Source: Shewanella glacialimarina (lineage in GTDB: Bacteria > Pseudomonadota > Gammaproteobacteria > Enterobacterales > Shewanellaceae). From it: DNA of 64,000 bases. The translations under genes were made by a program, and so were the position numbers. Below, piece by piece: positions 1 through 11,828 of this stretch; position 1 is the stretch's first letter; every line of letters begins with the position of its first letter. The DNA lies in the NCBI RefSeq assembly GCF_020511155.1, contig NZ_CP041216.1:992001-1056000 (forward strand), given 5' to 3'. The notes under the pieces are model-generated. The model ran no database searches. It saw only the letters and a program-made list of their open reading frames with translations, and was not told the DNA's origin.

Positions 1-825
<825 letters not shown>

Positions 826-870
826 CTAGAAGTGATGCTTTAAAAAGGTTCGTCTTAAGGAGTATTTAAT

Positions 871-1371
871 ATGAGTGGAAGAAGTACAGCATTATTGGCC
901 TTATATCAGGCATTAATTGACCAAGTGAAACAGCAGTTTGAGCAAGATAACTCATTGACTGCTAAAAGTTTGTTTACATCTATTACTAAAGGGAAAAACT
1001 ATTTACAGCTCAAATCTACAGCCGATGAACAAGAGCTGGCTTTAGTAGAAGAATTTTTAAAGCGTGATATTGCCAGCTTTTTAAAAGGGGAAAATGCCGA
1101 CGATATTAGTTATAGCCCAACAGCAATTGCATTTGAAAATACTTTATGGCAATGGTTAAGTAGCATAACTGACAGAAGCCAGGTGCAATGGCACGAATTA
1201 CAGCAAGATTTTAAGCACCATGGTTGCTATAAATCTGGAGAAATTATTAATCAAGGCGTATTGACCTGTGACAACTGCAACCATCAAATGACAATCGACT
1301 TTCCTGGCGTGATACCAGATTGCCCTAACTGTGACCACGATACGTTCTCTCGAGAACCCTTGTCGCCTTAA
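871..1371 (+). CDS. ybeL: Zinc ribbon-containing protein, YbeL family (DUF1451)
   Basis: A 166-residue soluble protein of unknown function. Most of it is predicted helical and charged. The C-terminus carries two Cys pairs, CDNC (about residue 133) and CPNC (about residue 152), forming a zinc ribbon as in the YbeL/DUF1451 family. The start has a good ribosome-binding site (AAGGAG about 9 bases upstream). Its position divergent from leuS is also seen in other gammaproteobacteria. Family membership is based on the zinc-ribbon layout and context. No catalytic residues are visible. Confidence 0.85.
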   Translation: MSGRSTALLALYQALIDQVKQQFEQDNSLTAKSLFTSITKGKNYLQLKSTADEQELALVEEFLKRDIASFLKGENADDISYSPTAIAFENTLWQWLSSITDRSQVQWHELQQDFKHHGCYKSGEIINQGVLTCDNCNHQMTIDFPGVIPDCPNCDHDTFSREPLSP

Positions 1372-1411
1372 GCGTTGATTGTTTAATGACAGTCGATTAT
1401 CGACTGTCGTT

Positions 1412-1702
1412 TTAAAAATCAACCCTATATTGACAGTTACTGGAGCTACTATTGCCGATCATTTCATCATATGCGGTTTGGATTTCTATGATGGCGTAAC
1501 GGATCCCTTGCAGTTTCAGCAGTTCTTCTGCTTCTTTAATTGAATTAAGGCTTAGCCATTTTCCATCTTTACTGCGTGCACTGCGAAAGTTGCCACTGCT
1601 ATCTTTAACACCTAACAGATAATGGTTAGAGTCAGCATAGCTGATGATGGTTGGTTGTAATGGTTGTAGTTTGATAGCATTTTTTATTTCTGAAAGTTGC
1701 AT
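1412..1702 (-). CDS. Small conserved protein, probable DUF6482 family
   Basis: A 96-residue protein with no signal peptide or membrane segment. The central part (YLLGVKDSSGNFRSARSKDG) resembles a short beta-rich domain of small gammaproteobacterial proteins labelled DUF6482. I assign that family tentatively. It is convergent with the ybeL-like gene, leaving about 40 bases between stop codons, and has its own upstream space of about 220 bases. The function is unknown. The length and in-frame ATG look complete. Confidence 0.65.
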   Translation of the reverse strand: MQLSEIKNAIKLQPLQPTIISYADSNHYLLGVKDSSGNFRSARSKDGKWLSLNSIKEAEELLKLQGIRYAIIEIQTAYDEMIGNSSSSNCQYRVDF

Positions 1703-1925
1703 TTTTTATACCCCATAATGTTTCATAATTGTTAATTATACGCAGGGGCGAGTTTTTAGGTTCATTATTGTGAATAAAAAAACACCACTATATGGATGGG
1801 GAAATCTATAGAGTGAGTTTTTGTAATGTTAACCTGCAATATTTTCTTAAATTTTTAATAGCAATGTCTAACAGCAATCTTCAACAGGAATATTCAATAG
1901 TCATATTGTGTAACGTTATAGCTTT

Positions 1926-2447
1926 TTAGCAGCCGCTTAATTGTACAGAATATAAAGGGGGAGTATCAGCATTGGCGGCCTGAGTATAGCGGAAGTAACA
2001 GTTATCATTAATGACTTGACCATTTTTATCTATGTCATAACCTATATAGGTGTTGGCTATGCCCTGGTATTGAATGCTAAAGTGACTATCAAGGCTGATC
2101 CATTTCTCAATGTCAGTATTATCCAAATAGCCCCATTTTAAGCGGGTTTCAAAAATACCGTCACCCTCTAAATCTATATCGATTAAATCAGCTCGACCGC
2201 TGACAGGCTGCACTTGTAGGCTAGGAAGTTTCGATTTAGCATACACAAGAGTGTTGGCGGTTTTCACCGCTGAGGATAAGCCCGATAAGGTACTGGCTCG
2301 GGCATCTGATCCTAAATTAATAAATTTTGGTAATGCGACAACGGCTAAAATAGCTAAAATTAAAATCACCACTACCAACTCAATTAAAGTAAAGCCCTGT
2401 TTAAGTGATGGGGGCGCTCCTGTCACGATTCTATTCAGTGACATCAT
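1926..2447 (-). CDS. MSHA-like type IV prepilin
   Basis: A 173-residue prepilin. The prepilin-peptidase site is [13 protein letters not shown] with Glu at +5, followed by a hydrophobic N-terminal helix and the PKFINL...DAR motif typical of MSHA (mannose-sensitive haemagglutinin) pilins. The C-terminus has a Cys pair (NDNCYFRY and a final GC), also typical. The leader is long, 18 residues against about 6 for MshA. The ATG lies inside the last codons of lnt (overlap 2431-2447) with no strong ribosome-binding site, suggesting translational coupling to lnt. There are no pilus assembly genes nearby, so it would have to use machinery encoded elsewhere. Confidence 0.88.
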   Translation of the reverse strand: MMSLNRIVTGAPPSLKQGFTLIELVVVILILAILAVVALPKFINLGSDARASTLSGLSSAVKTANTLVYAKSKLPSLQVQPVSGRADLIDIDLEGDGIFETRLKWGYLDNTDIEKWISLDSHFSIQYQGIANTYIGYDIDKNGQVINDNCYFRYTQAANADTPPLYSVQLSGC

Positions 2448-4035
2448 TGCTGTCTTGATGTGTTAATCCTCGATATCTTAACCCCAGTGCGAATAATAAA
2501 AATAAGCAGCAAAGAGTCAGTAATGGTGTTTGTCCAATACGTTTGAACCAAGTTTCACCTTGATAAAGCGCAACGTCATTAATCAATACAGCTGTTTCAA
2601 ATTGAGGCAGGATGTCGACTATTTTACCATAAGGGTCAACCACAGCAGTGACGCCATTATTGGTTGCCCTGAGTAAAGGTTTACCCATTTCAATTGCACG
2701 CATTTGCGCAATTTCCATATGCTGCAATGGACCATTTGAGGTACCAAACCAAGCATCATTTGACACAGTAAGTATAAAGTCAGTATCGGTTTGAGTATTG
2801 GCTCTGACCTGTTCTGGAAAAACAATTTCATAACAAATTGCCGGAGCCACTTTATATCCTGCCGCAGATAAGTTTGGTTGAATAAAATCACCCCGTTGAA
2901 AAGAGCTCATTGGCAGATTGAAAAAAGGGGCTAATGGTCTTAATAATTCTGCCAAAGGGACAAACTCCCCTATAGGCAATAAATGATGTTTTCTGAATTC
3001 ATTATCACCGTTAATTTGATAGTCAGCACTAGGTTGTTGCTTGCTGTGATGATTGCCTAAGACGATTAAAGAGTTATAAAAATCGTGCTCTTCTCGACTA
3101 ATAATGCCGGTAATAATGGCTGTGTTGTTTAAGTTAGCTACTTGGTTAGCATTAACTAAGAAGTCTTCAACCATGGCTTCTGGTGCGGGGATTGCGGCTT
3201 CAGGCCAAATCACAATATCAACACTCGATTTTTCGTCAAAATGATTGCGAGTTAAATCCATAAATTTGAGCATGGTTGGCCATAATGCATCCGGCTCCCA
3301 CTTCATGCTTTGGGCGATATTACCCTGTACTAATGCTACCTTGACTGATTTTCCACTTGGGGTAATTGGGTTAATATGTGGCGTGATGATTGCGGCAATA
3401 ATCACAACAGATAAGACTGTTAGAACAGGTAATACACGTTTTTGTGTTGCTAGCATGACAGCGCCAGCGATTATCGCCAGCACAAAACTGAGTCCAAGCG
3501 CCCCAATAATACTGGCTAATTCACTTAATGGCCCATTGGTTTGACTATAGCCAATCCATAGCCATGGAAAACCGGTTAATACCCAGCCGCGAAGCCACTC
3601 TGTGAGTACCCATAACGCTGGAAACAAGCCTAAATATTTAAATGCCAGCACACCATAATGGCTAGATGCCGACTGTGGGCGAATAATTTTATTGAGTAAG
3701 TAACCCGCTAATGCTGGATAAAGCCCAAGATAGAGCGACAAAATAGCCATTAATGCTAATGAAACTATTAAGGGCAGCCCACCAAACGTGGCCATGCTGA
3801 CGTGCACCCAACTGATCCCGACGGCAAAGGTACCAAAACCGAAGCTAAGCCAATAGCGAAAGGCATGTTTGCCGATTAACTGCTGACTTTGCCATAATGC
3901 AAAAGCCAGTGCCAACGGCATAAGTGGCCAAACATTATAGGGTGCAAAAGATAAAGAGGTACTTGCACCAGCAGCAAACGCACTGATTAAGGAGATTAAA
4001 CTTAATTGGCTTTGAGGTAATAATTTTTTAAACAC
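2431..4035 (-). CDS. lnt: Apolipoprotein N-acyltransferase
   Basis: This inner-membrane enzyme adds the third acyl chain to the N-terminal Cys of lipoproteins. The 534 residues show about six to eight N-terminal membrane segments, then a periplasmic nitrilase-like domain (about residues 230-485) with WPEAAIP carrying the catalytic Glu, a Lys region around [13 protein letters not shown] and the Cys of [11 protein letters not shown], which matches the Glu-Lys-Cys triad. A last membrane helix follows. The start is a GTG with AAGG upstream. In E. coli lnt is the end of the ybeZ-ybeY-ybeX-lnt operon; here a terminator lies between corC and lnt. The prepilin start overlaps its 3' end. Confidence 0.96.
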   Translation of the reverse strand: MFKKLLPQSQLSLISLISAFAAGASTSLSFAPYNVWPLMPLALAFALWQSQQLIGKHAFRYWLSFGFGTFAVGISWVHVSMATFGGLPLIVSLALMAILSLYLGLYPALAGYLLNKIIRPQSASSHYGVLAFKYLGLFPALWVLTEWLRGWVLTGFPWLWIGYSQTNGPLSELASIIGALGLSFVLAIIAGAVMLATQKRVLPVLTVLSVVIIAAIITPHINPITPSGKSVKVALVQGNIAQSMKWEPDALWPTMLKFMDLTRNHFDEKSSVDIVIWPEAAIPAPEAMVEDFLVNANQVANLNNTAIITGIISREEHDFYNSLIVLGNHHSKQQPSADYQINGDNEFRKHHLLPIGEFVPLAELLRPLAPFFNLPMSSFQRGDFIQPNLSAAGYKVAPAICYEIVFPEQVRANTQTDTDFILTVSNDAWFGTSNGPLQHMEIAQMRAIEMGKPLLRATNNGVTAVVDPYGKIVDILPQFETAVLINDVALYQGETWFKRIGQTPLLTLCCLFLLFALGLRYRGLTHQDSNDVTE

Positions 4036-4170
4036 AACTCGCCTTATTGATCGCTTTATTTTAACAATGCAGTTTGGGGTTAAGCGGCATCATGTAGATG
4101 CATATTATGCCATGAGCCATTAGGCTATAAAGCCATTAACTTGCTACGACAGCGGATTTTAAAATGGATA

Positions 4171-4210
4171 AAATAAAAAAGCAGCTTAATTAACATTAAA
4201 GCTGCTTTAT
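4171..4210 (-). terminator. Rho-independent terminator downstream of corC
   Basis: Read on the minus strand, an AAAGCAGCTT stem pairs with AAGCTGCTTT and is followed by a run of Ts. It lies 27 bases after the corC stop and before lnt, so it probably limits read-through from ybeZ-ybeY-corC into lnt. Confidence 0.75.
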
Positions 4211-4236
4211 TGATGTTAGATTTTTAATTAATAAAA

Positions 4237-5112
4237 TTAGTTATCGTCGTTAACTCTGTCAGAGTCAGGCAGTTTTACCCTTAATTGGATCAAACGACGT
4301 GTGTCAGCATTAGTCACTTTAAATTCAATATTATCAATCATAATGGTTTCGTTTCGCTCTGGTAAGTGACCAAAAGCGTGCGAAACTAATCCGCCAACGG
4401 TGTCAAACTCTTCATCGCTGAAGTGGGTACCACAGGCTTCGTTAAAGTCATCAATTTCAGTTAATGCTTTAACAATGAATACCGTATTACTGATTTTTTT
4501 CACCTCAGTGTCTTCCACTGAACTGTGATCGAATTCATCTTCAATTTCGCCAACAATTTCTTCAAGAATATCTTCAATGGTCACAAGGCCTGATACGCCG
4601 CCATATTCATCGACAACGATTGCCATATGGTAGCGCTGTGAGCGGAACTCTTTAAGTAACACATCTACCCGCTTACTTTCAGGTACCACTACGGCAGGGC
4701 GGATAACTTGAGACAATGTGAAAGGCACATCTGAATTTTTGAAACCATACTTAAGCAAATCTTTGGCTAACAAGATACCTTCAATATGGTCTTTATCTTC
4801 ATTTACAACAGGGAAACGAGAGTGAGCAGATGCAATAACGGTTTCAAGAAGCTCATCTACCGTAGAATCAATTTGCAGAGTAACAATTTGTGAGCGTGGG
4901 ATCATAATGTCTCGCACGCGTAGGTCAGAGACCTCTAACACACCTTTAATCATTTCGCGGGTGTCTTCAGTGATCAAGTCGCGCAGCTCTGCGCCATCTA
5001 TCACGTCTACTAAGTCTTCGCGATTTTGAGGCTCGCCCTGGAATAATTGGTTAAATTTATCGAACCAACTTTTCTTATAGGCGTTTGTACTCGGGGGGAT
5101 ATCGTCACTCAT
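4237..5112 (-). CDS. corC: CBS-domain protein CorC/YbeX
   Basis: A 291-residue cytoplasmic protein of the CorC/YbeX family, linked to Mg/Co efflux and, through its operon, to ribosome biology. A short N-terminal region is followed by two CBS domains (about residues 70-190), with the conserved [14 protein letters not shown] start and [20 protein letters not shown], and a CorC_HlyC transporter-associated domain (about 205-285). It lacks the DUF21 membrane domain of larger paralogues, as is normal for YbeX. It follows ybeY by about 60 bases and ends before a terminator. Confidence 0.95.
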   Translation of the reverse strand: MSDDIPPSTNAYKKSWFDKFNQLFQGEPQNREDLVDVIDGAELRDLITEDTREMIKGVLEVSDLRVRDIMIPRSQIVTLQIDSTVDELLETVIASAHSRFPVVNEDKDHIEGILLAKDLLKYGFKNSDVPFTLSQVIRPAVVVPESKRVDVLLKEFRSQRYHMAIVVDEYGGVSGLVTIEDILEEIVGEIEDEFDHSSVEDTEVKKISNTVFIVKALTEIDDFNEACGTHFSDEEFDTVGGLVSHAFGHLPERNETIMIDNIEFKVTNADTRRLIQLRVKLPDSDRVNDDN

Positions 5113-5173
5113 AATATTTAACTAAATAGACCATTGGGCATCGATGTTATCTTGTGCCTGAAAATCTATTTAT

Positions 5174-5638
5174 TTATGCTTCCTTATAGGGGTCTGTAAA
5201 ACCTAAATGTTCAAGGAGTTGGGTCTCTAAAGATTCCATTTCCTCAGCTTCTTCATCGATAATATGGTCATAACCTAGTAAATGCAAGCAGCCATGTATC
5301 ACCATATGAGCCCAGTGGGCTTCTAGGGATTTATCTTGCTCCTGTGCTTCTTTTTGTACCACATCAACACAGATGATTAAATCACCCAATAGTGGCAGAT
5401 CAATTTCAGCAGGTGCTTCAAATGGAAAAGACAATACGTTAGTTGGTTTGTCTTTGCCACGGTAAGTATGATTTAAATACTGACTTTCACTCACTTCCAC
5501 AAGGCGAATAGTCAGTTCCACTACGGGCATTGTTTGACCCACAGCGATGCGCACCCATGATTCAAACTGCGCTTGAGTAGGCAAATTGTCTGCTTCAACC
5601 GCAATTTGCAGATCTAAGTCTAAATTGATCTTACTCAT
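5174..5638 (-). CDS. ybeY: Endoribonuclease YbeY (rRNA maturation factor)
   Basis: YbeY is a zinc-dependent RNase needed for 16S rRNA 3'-end maturation and 70S quality control. The 154 residues contain the signature [11 protein letters not shown] with metal ligands His115, His119 and His125. The Arg59-Gly-Lys region of the family ([15 protein letters not shown]) is also present. The start ATG overlaps the ybeZ stop by four bases (ATGA), which indicates translational coupling. Confidence 0.97.
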   Translation of the reverse strand: MSKINLDLDLQIAVEADNLPTQAQFESWVRIAVGQTMPVVELTIRLVEVSESQYLNHTYRGKDKPTNVLSFPFEAPAEIDLPLLGDLIICVDVVQKEAQEQDKSLEAHWAHMVIHGCLHLLGYDHIIDEEAEEMESLETQLLEHLGFTDPYKEA

Positions 5639-6705
5639 TTGGGTTCGCTCGCACTTTCTTGGGCTGCAAGTTGTCGTTTTTGTTCCCGCTCTTGATAAGC
5701 TTTTTCTTTAGCCGCTTTCTCAAGCTGCTCTTTTTGCTCGAATGCTTCATAGGCTTCAACTATGCTGGCAACAATCGGATGACGAACAACATCTTGAGCC
5801 ATAAAAAAGTTAAAGCTGATTTCAGGCACTTCACTTAATACTTCTATAGCATGACGTAGGCCAGACTTTTGACCTCGGGGTAAATCTGATTGAGTGATAT
5901 CGCCAGTGATCACCGCACGAGAATTAAAACCAATACGGGTTAAGAACATTTTCATTTGCTCTACCGTAGTATTTTGGCTTTCATCCAAAATAATAAAGGC
6001 ATCATTTAATGTGCGACCACGCATGTAGGCTAGAGGTGCAACTTCAATTACGCTACGCTCAATTAGTTTTTCTACTTTCTCAAAGCCCATCATTTCAAAT
6101 AATGCATCGTAAAGAGGGCGCAGATAAGGGTCGACTTTTTGACTTAAGTCACCGGGTAAAAAACCCAGTTTCTCGCCCGCTTCAACCGCGGGGCGGGTGA
6201 GTAAAATACGGCGTACTTCTTGACGCTCATAGGCATCAACAGCGGCGGCTACTGCTAAATATGTTTTACCTGTACCGGCTGGTCCAACCCCAAAGCTAAT
6301 ATCATGGCGAGTAATGTTATGCATATATACGCTTTGATTTGGGGTACGAGGCTTGATGACACCGCGTTTAGTTTTGATACTAATACCAGAATCATTCAGG
6401 CCATCATCGGCCTCTAGTGCGACCGCTTCTTGGATAGCCAAATGCACTCTGTCAGGCTCTAAGTCAGGGGTACTACCTTTTACGGTTTGAGTTTCAATAT
6501 AAAGTTGCTTGAGAATATTATTAGCGTTAAAGGCATTGCGCGGTAGGCCTACAATAGTAAAGTGATTATTTTTATGAATAATCTCAACACCTAAACGGCG
6601 TTCTAACTGTTTAATATTATCGTCAAATGGGCCGCATAATGAAGTTAAACGGCGTGTATCTGAGGGTTCCAGATACAAGTTCATGGTAGTCACTTTAGTC
6701 GACAA
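5635..6705 (-). CDS. ybeZ: PhoH-like ATPase YbeZ
   Basis: A cytoplasmic P-loop ATPase of the PhoH family that works with YbeY. Walker A is GPAGTGKT (residues 141-148) and Walker B FIILDE (237-242). The C-terminal tail is a charged helix rich in Lys, Glu and Gln. I start at the TTG at 6705 because it has GGAG six bases upstream and matches the length of E. coli YbeZ. An ATG at 6684 is the alternative and has a weaker site. It is the first gene of ybeZ-ybeY-corC and is separated from miaB by a terminator. Confidence 0.94.
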   Translation of the reverse strand: MSTKVTTMNLYLEPSDTRRLTSLCGPFDDNIKQLERRLGVEIIHKNNHFTIVGLPRNAFNANNILKQLYIETQTVKGSTPDLEPDRVHLAIQEAVALEADDGLNDSGISIKTKRGVIKPRTPNQSVYMHNITRHDISFGVGPAGTGKTYLAVAAAVDAYERQEVRRILLTRPAVEAGEKLGFLPGDLSQKVDPYLRPLYDALFEMMGFEKVEKLIERSVIEVAPLAYMRGRTLNDAFIILDESQNTTVEQMKMFLTRIGFNSRAVITGDITQSDLPRGQKSGLRHAIEVLSEVPEISFNFFMAQDVVRHPIVASIVEAYEAFEQKEQLEKAAKEKAYQEREQKRQLAAQESASEPK

Positions 6706-6793
6706 ATAAGGCTCCGTTAATTGCTGTGCTGATCATTTAAAAACAGTGTACGTAGGTACTGGAATTAATTCTAGCGTCCTGCATAAATAGAAA

Positions 6794-6826
6794 CAAAAAA
6801 TAAAAGGTGGACCAGCCACCTTTTAT
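6794..6826 (-). terminator. Rho-independent terminator downstream of miaB
   Basis: AAAAGGTGG and CCACCTTTT form a nine-base-pair stem with a five-base loop. On the minus strand it is followed by a T run. It ends the miaB transcript before ybeZ. Confidence 0.85.
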
Positions 6827-6852
6827 TTTATCTTTATACGCTTAAACCTAAC

Positions 6853-8277
6853 TTAAGGTTTAAATTGGGTCACACCTATTTCGTCATCTAGCTTATGCTT
6901 AGCTAAAATTTCAGCTGGGCGTAGGTTTCTGCGTAAGTCCATTTCAGCTTCACCGCGAACAAATTTACCGCGTAAAGAGTTAGTGTAAACATCAACAATC
7001 TCGACATCGACAAAACCACCAATGCTTGAATGTGGCGCTTCAAAGTTAACCACGCGATTGTTTTCAGTACGACCACGTAATTCCATTGGATTTTTAACCG
7101 ACGGGCCTTCGACTAATACCCGTTGCACTGTGCCTAACATTTGACGGCTATAGCGCATGGCTTGCTGGGTAATACGGTCTTGTAAAATAGCTAGGCGCTG
7201 TTTTTTCTCTTCATCTGATACGTTATCTGGCAAATCTGCTGCAGGTGTACCTGGACGAGCACTGTAAATAAAACTGAAGCTGTGATCGAAACTCACATCT
7301 TCAATTAACTTCATCGTGTCTTCAAAGTCTTGTTCTGTCTCACCTGGGAAGCCAATAATAAAGTCTGAGCTGATATGAATATCAGGGCGGGCTTTACGTA
7401 AGCGACGAATAATAGACTTATATTCGATTGCCATGTGACCGCGCTTCATTTGAGTTAAGATGCGATCAGATCCTGATTGCACCGGTAAATGAAGAAAGCT
7501 AACTAATTCAGGCGTATCTTGATAAACATCAATAATATCTTGGGTGAACTCAATAGGATGGCTGGTGGTAAAGCGGACACGGTCAATACCATCAATACTG
7601 GCGACTAAGCGCAGTAACTCAGCAAAAGTACAAATCTGGTCGTCATGGGTTGCACCACGAAACGCGTTAACGTTTTGGCCTAAAAGGTTAACTTCACGTA
7701 CGCCTTGTTCGGCTAATTGTGCAATTTCTAGAATGACATCATCGACAGGACGACTGACTTCTTCGCCACGGGTGTATGGCACCACGCAGAATGAACAATA
7801 CTTGCTACATCCTTCCATAATTGACACGAAAGCCGTTGGACCATCAGCGCGAGGCTCGGGTAAACGGTCAAATTTTTCAATTTCAGGAAAACTGATGTCG
7901 ATAACCGCTTTCTCGCCACGTTGAATTTGATCAATCATGTCTGGAAGGCGATGTAAGGTTTGTGGGCCAAAAATAATATCCACGCATTGAGCGCGATCTT
8001 TAATGGCTTTACCTTCTTGGGAAGCTACGCAGCCGCCCACGCCGATAATTAAATTCGGGTTTTTATCTTTCAAGGTTTTCCATCTGCCTAATTGATGGAA
8101 AACCTTCTCCTGCGCTTTTTCGCGAATAGAACAAGTATTAAGCAGTAATATATCTGCTTCACTTGGATCTTCGGTCAAGGTATAGCCTTGATATTCGTCT
8201 AATAAATCGGCCATCTTAGATGAGTCATACTCATTCATTTGACAGCCCCAGGTTTTAATATGAAGTTTTTTACTCAT
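6853..8277 (-). CDS. miaB: tRNA-2-methylthio-N6-dimethylallyladenosine synthase
   Basis: A radical-SAM methylthiotransferase that adds the 2-methylthio group to i6A37 of tRNAs reading UNN codons. The N-terminal domain holds one cluster (Cys12, Cys49, Cys83). The radical SAM cluster is CSKYCSFC (Cys157, Cys161, Cys164), and a TRAM domain ends the protein. I use the ATG at 8277, which gives 474 residues, the length of E. coli MiaB; a GTG lies one codon upstream. It is divergent from ubiF across about 400 bases. Confidence 0.97.
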   Translation of the reverse strand: MSKKLHIKTWGCQMNEYDSSKMADLLDEYQGYTLTEDPSEADILLLNTCSIREKAQEKVFHQLGRWKTLKDKNPNLIIGVGGCVASQEGKAIKDRAQCVDIIFGPQTLHRLPDMIDQIQRGEKAVIDISFPEIEKFDRLPEPRADGPTAFVSIMEGCSKYCSFCVVPYTRGEEVSRPVDDVILEIAQLAEQGVREVNLLGQNVNAFRGATHDDQICTFAELLRLVASIDGIDRVRFTTSHPIEFTQDIIDVYQDTPELVSFLHLPVQSGSDRILTQMKRGHMAIEYKSIIRRLRKARPDIHISSDFIIGFPGETEQDFEDTMKLIEDVSFDHSFSFIYSARPGTPAADLPDNVSDEEKKQRLAILQDRITQQAMRYSRQMLGTVQRVLVEGPSVKNPMELRGRTENNRVVNFEAPHSSIGGFVDVEIVDVYTNSLRGKFVRGEAEMDLRRNLRPAEILAKHKLDDEIGVTQFKP

Positions 8278-8679
8278 CACTGCTCGCCGGTAACCTATAG
8301 TAAAAATAGCGCGATATTTTACCTGTTGTCGGGCCTTGTGGCTAGCCTTTGTGCAAGTTTCACTAATATAACTCTGGCTAAGGCAATACCCCTGAAAAAG
8401 TTAATGGATTAAATGTCTACTGACCTTGAGTATAATTTGCTAGTAATTGAGCTGGATACTCCTTGACGTTAGTTACTATTTATTACAGTCATATGTAGAG
8501 TTTTAGACACCGTTTCTGTGTTCAAGGTTATGATTTGGACTGACGAGGGTTTCCGTGGTTTATTGATCTAAGGCATAATTGAACCGATTTTGATAACCTA
8601 GCCTAATATCTGTTAATCATTAAGAGTGTGTAGGCTGTTTACACCTACTGCATGATGTCTATTTACCCAAGGAAGTCGC
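8278..8679. other. Divergent intergenic region miaB-ubiF
   Basis: About 400 bases between the divergent starts of miaB and ubiF. It must hold both promoters, but I could not single out a convincing -35/-10 pair. I see no coding potential, strong hairpin or known RNA. The ubiF end carries an AAGGAA ribosome-binding site. Confidence 0.5.
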
Positions 8680-9954
8680 ATGTCGCAGAATCAATCCACA
8701 TCAGAGCCTATTAGTGCAGCTGAGCATTCTGACAATCAGTCACACACTCGCCATTTTGATGTTGTTATTAATGGCGGCGGCATGGTGGGAGCTGCGGTTG
8801 CTGTTGGGCTTGGGCAGCTTGGATTATCGGTTGCTGTGATTGAAGCTCGGGCTCCACAAGCCTTTGATGTTAGCCAGCCTTTAGATGTTCGCGTATCGGC
8901 TATAAGTGTTGCATCAGCGCAGTTGCTGTCGCGCCTAGGGGTTATGGAGAATTTACTGACTTTACGCCATGTACCTTATACTGGGCTTGAAACATGGGAA
9001 ATGGAAGGCTGTATCACCCAGTTTAGCGCTGAGCAAGTGGCTGAGCCATTGTTAGGTTACTTCTTTGAAAATCGATTAATTCAACTGGGTTTGTGGCAAC
9101 AGATTGAAACTTTAACCAATGTTGAGCTTTTTTGCCCCGCTAAAGTGGATAAATTTGAACGCATAAAGCCGTTGGGTAAGGGGGAGTCGTTAGATGTTGC
9201 CCAAGATGCGATAACGATAGAACTTGATAATGGCAGCATATTGTCGACTCATCTTTTAGTCGGTGCTGATGGGGCTAACTCGCAAGTAAGGCAATGGGCC
9301 GGTATAGGCCTTACCGGTTGGGATTACTCGCAATCGGCTATGCTAATCAATATTGAAACTCAAACCCCGCAGCAGTTTGTGACATGGCAACAGTTTACGC
9401 CCCAAGGTCCACGAAGTTTATTGCCTTTACCGGGCAATAATGCGTCATTAGTCTGGTATGACTCGCCAGCACGCATAAAACAATTAATGCAGCTTAATGA
9501 CGCCCAGCTAGCTGAGCAGATCAGAGAAAATTTTCCGTCGCGTCTAGACCCTCACTTTACTGTAAAAGCTAAAGGTAGTTTTCCGTTAACACGTCGTCAT
9601 GCACAACGGTATTTTGAGTCTAACTTAGTGATACTGGGCGATGCTGCTCATACCATTAATCCCTTAGCGGGGCAGGGTGTCAATATCGGATTTAAAGACG
9701 TCGACATATTAATCACACAGGTAGCCAGTGCGATTGGTAATGGTGACGTGTGGTGGCATGACTGCGTGTTAAAACGTTATCAACAAGCCCGATATGTCGA
9801 TAACCAGTTGATGATGACCGCAATGGATGCCTTTTATGCAGGATTTAGTAATGATATTTTACCCCTGAAAATCCTGCGAAATGGCATGTTGAAACTGGCT
9901 AATATCGACGGGCCTATTAAACAAAAGGTGCTCAAATATGCACTTGGCTTATAG
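8680..9954 (+). CDS. ubiF: UbiF-type ubiquinone biosynthesis flavin hydroxylase
   Basis: An FAD-dependent monooxygenase of the UbiH/UbiF/Coq6 family, probably hydroxylating the 2-octaprenyl-3-methyl-6-methoxybenzoquinol ring. The FAD dinucleotide-binding motif is GGGMVG (residues 32-37), the DG motif is VGADGANSQVR, and the second FAD motif is GDAAHTINPLAGQGVN (around residue 320). At 424 residues it has about 25 more residues at the N-terminus than E. coli UbiF. The specific position hydroxylated is inferred from family likeness and from the position beside miaB, as in other gammaproteobacteria. Start ATG with AAGGAA upstream. Confidence 0.85.
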   Translation: MSQNQSTSEPISAAEHSDNQSHTRHFDVVINGGGMVGAAVAVGLGQLGLSVAVIEARAPQAFDVSQPLDVRVSAISVASAQLLSRLGVMENLLTLRHVPYTGLETWEMEGCITQFSAEQVAEPLLGYFFENRLIQLGLWQQIETLTNVELFCPAKVDKFERIKPLGKGESLDVAQDAITIELDNGSILSTHLLVGADGANSQVRQWAGIGLTGWDYSQSAMLINIETQTPQQFVTWQQFTPQGPRSLLPLPGNNASLVWYDSPARIKQLMQLNDAQLAEQIRENFPSRLDPHFTVKAKGSFPLTRRHAQRYFESNLVILGDAAHTINPLAGQGVNIGFKDVDILITQVASAIGNGDVWWHDCVLKRYQQARYVDNQLMMTAMDAFYAGFSNDILPLKILRNGMLKLANIDGPIKQKVLKYALGL

Positions 9955-10086
9955 TTGAAAATCTTAAGCTAAAATGGCTTTCGTTAATCGGTGTTTGTTG
10001 GTAGCCAAATTGAGTGTTAAAATGCCGCGTTTTAAAGCTGCAGTGCACTATGTGCTGTGGGTAATTCAAACAATATTTAGGTTGTC

Positions 10087-10674
10087 ATGAGCCACATTAA
10101 ACTGATAGTAGGGTTAGCTAACCCTGGTGCTGAGTATGCGCAAACTCGCCACAACGCTGGTGCCTGGTATGTCGAAGAGCTTGCACGCATTTTTAATGTG
10201 CCACTGGTACCAGAGAGTAAATATTTTGGATTCTCAGCTAGAGTGACTATCAATCACCGTGATGTGCGTTTATTAATTCCAACGACTTTTATGAATCTAA
10301 GTGGTAAATCTGTTGCTGCTTTAGCGAATTTTTTTCGTATTTTGCCTGAAGAGATTTTAGTTGCCCACGATGAGCTAGACATGCCACCCGGTGTTGCTAA
10401 ATTTAAATTAGGCGGCGGACACGGTGGTCATAATGGTTTAAAGGACATTATTTCAAGTCTGGCTAACGATAAGGGTTTTTATCGTTTACGGATTGGTATC
10501 GGCCATCCTGGTGATAAAAATAAAGTCAGCGGTTATGTATTAGGCAAAGCCCCTGCAACCGAACAAGAATTGATTGTTGCGGCTATTGATGAAGCCGTAC
10601 GCGCGACAGATATTTTATACAAAGAAGATATGGTGAAAGCCATGAACAGACTACATTCGTTTAAAGCTGAATAG
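10087..10674 (+). CDS. pth: Peptidyl-tRNA hydrolase
   Basis: Pth releases peptides from peptidyl-tRNA that drops off ribosomes. The 195 residues include the family start VGLANPG, the catalytic His22 (RHNAGAWYV), the DELDMPPG segment with the paired Asp, and [10 protein letters not shown]. The length is normal (E. coli 194). It is followed by ychF 62 bases downstream in the same direction, the standard pth-ychF pair. Confidence 0.97.
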   Translation: MSHIKLIVGLANPGAEYAQTRHNAGAWYVEELARIFNVPLVPESKYFGFSARVTINHRDVRLLIPTTFMNLSGKSVAALANFFRILPEEILVAHDELDMPPGVAKFKLGGGHGGHNGLKDIISSLANDKGFYRLRIGIGHPGDKNKVSGYVLGKAPATEQELIVAAIDEAVRATDILYKEDMVKAMNRLHSFKAE

Positions 10675-10736
10675 CTTGGCGATACTATTTCGAACGTCAT
10701 TATCATTAAGATAATTCTACATATAAAGGTATGAAT

Positions 10737-11828
10737 ATGGGTTTTAAATGCGGCATAGTGGGTTTGCCAAACGTCGGTAAGTCAACGCTGTTTAATGCAC
10801 TAACACAAGCGGGTATTGAAGCGGCAAATTTTCCGTTTTGTACTATTGAGCCAAACACGGGCGTGGTACCGGTACCAGACGAACGTCTTGACGCGTTAGC
10901 TGCTATTGTTAAACCTCAACGTATTTTGCCTACTTCTATGGAGTTCGTCGATATCGCTGGCCTAGTTGCTGGTGCATCCAAAGGTGAAGGTTTAGGTAAC
11001 AAGTTTTTAGCTAACATTCGTGAAACTGATGCAATTGGTCACGTAGTTCGTTGTTTTGAAGATCCGAACATTGTCCACGTAGCGAACAAAATTGACCCAG
11101 CTGGCGATATTGAAGTGATTAATACTGAGTTAGCTTTAGCAGACTTAGACGCATGTGAACGTGCTATTTTTCGTCAAGCCAAACGTGCTAAAGGCGGCGA
11201 CGGTGATGCAAAATTTGAAGTAGCAGTGCTTGAAAAAATGCGTCCAGTGTTAAACGAAGGCCAAATGTTGCGTTCGTTGGCATTAACTAAAGAAGAGTTA
11301 GCAGCCGTTGCTTACCTTAACTTCTTAACCATTAAACCAACAATGTATATCGCTAACGTTGCTGACGATGGTTTTGAAAATAACCCGCATTTAGATGTCG
11401 TCCGTGCTATTGCAGCAACAGAGAATGCTATTGTTGTACCAGTATGTGCCGCTATTGAATCTGAATTAGCCGAAATGGAAGCTGATGACCGCGCAGAGTT
11501 TATGGCTGACCTTGGTTTAGAAGAGTCAGGTTTGGATCGCGTAATTCGTGCTGGTTACGAATTATTGAATCTACAAACCTACTTTACTGCGGGTGTAAAA
11601 GAAGTTCGTGCCTGGACAGTGCCTGTTGGGGCTACTGCACCACAAGCTGCTGGTGTCATTCACACCGATTTTGAACGTGGCTTTATTCGCGCGCAAGTTA
11701 TGGCATATGATGACTTTATCACTTACAAAGGTGAAGCGGGCGCTAAAGATGCGGGTAAATTACGCGTAGAAGGTAAAACATACGTGGTTAAAGACGGCGA
11801 TGTAATGCATTTCTTATTTAACGTGTAA
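10737..11828 (+). CDS. ychF: Redox-regulated ATPase YchF (Obg family)
   Basis: A P-loop NTPase of the Obg branch that binds ribosomes and prefers ATP. The P-loop is GLPNVGKST (residues 9-17), followed by DIAGLV (G3) and the altered G4 region ANVADD, which fits its ATP preference. A C-terminal TGS domain contains [14 protein letters not shown] start at the second ATG, 10737, because the AAAGG site is well spaced for it (about eight bases), while the ATG at 10731 sits too close; MGFKCGIVG is also how E. coli YchF begins. Confidence 0.96.
   Translation: MGFKCGIVGLPNVGKSTLFNALTQAGIEAANFPFCTIEPNTGVVPVPDERLDALAAIVKPQRILPTSMEFVDIAGLVAGASKGEGLGNKFLANIRETDAIGHVVRCFEDPNIVHVANKIDPAGDIEVINTELALADLDACERAIFRQAKRAKGGDGDAKFEVAVLEKMRPVLNEGQMLRSLALTKEELAAVAYLNFLTIKPTMYIANVADDGFENNPHLDVVRAIAATENAIVVPVCAAIESELAEMEADDRAEFMADLGLEESGLDRVIRAGYELLNLQTYFTAGVKEVRAWTVPVGATAPQAAGVIHTDFERGFIRAQVMAYDDFITYKGEAGAKDAGKLRVEGKTYVVKDGDVMHFLFNV

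Noticed and set aside
2251..2466. Plus-strand open frame over the prepilin
   Set aside because: It is antisense to the pilin coding region and has no features of its own.
10731..10736. Upstream ATG of ychF
   Set aside because: The ribosome-binding site is too close to it; the second ATG fits spacing and family start.
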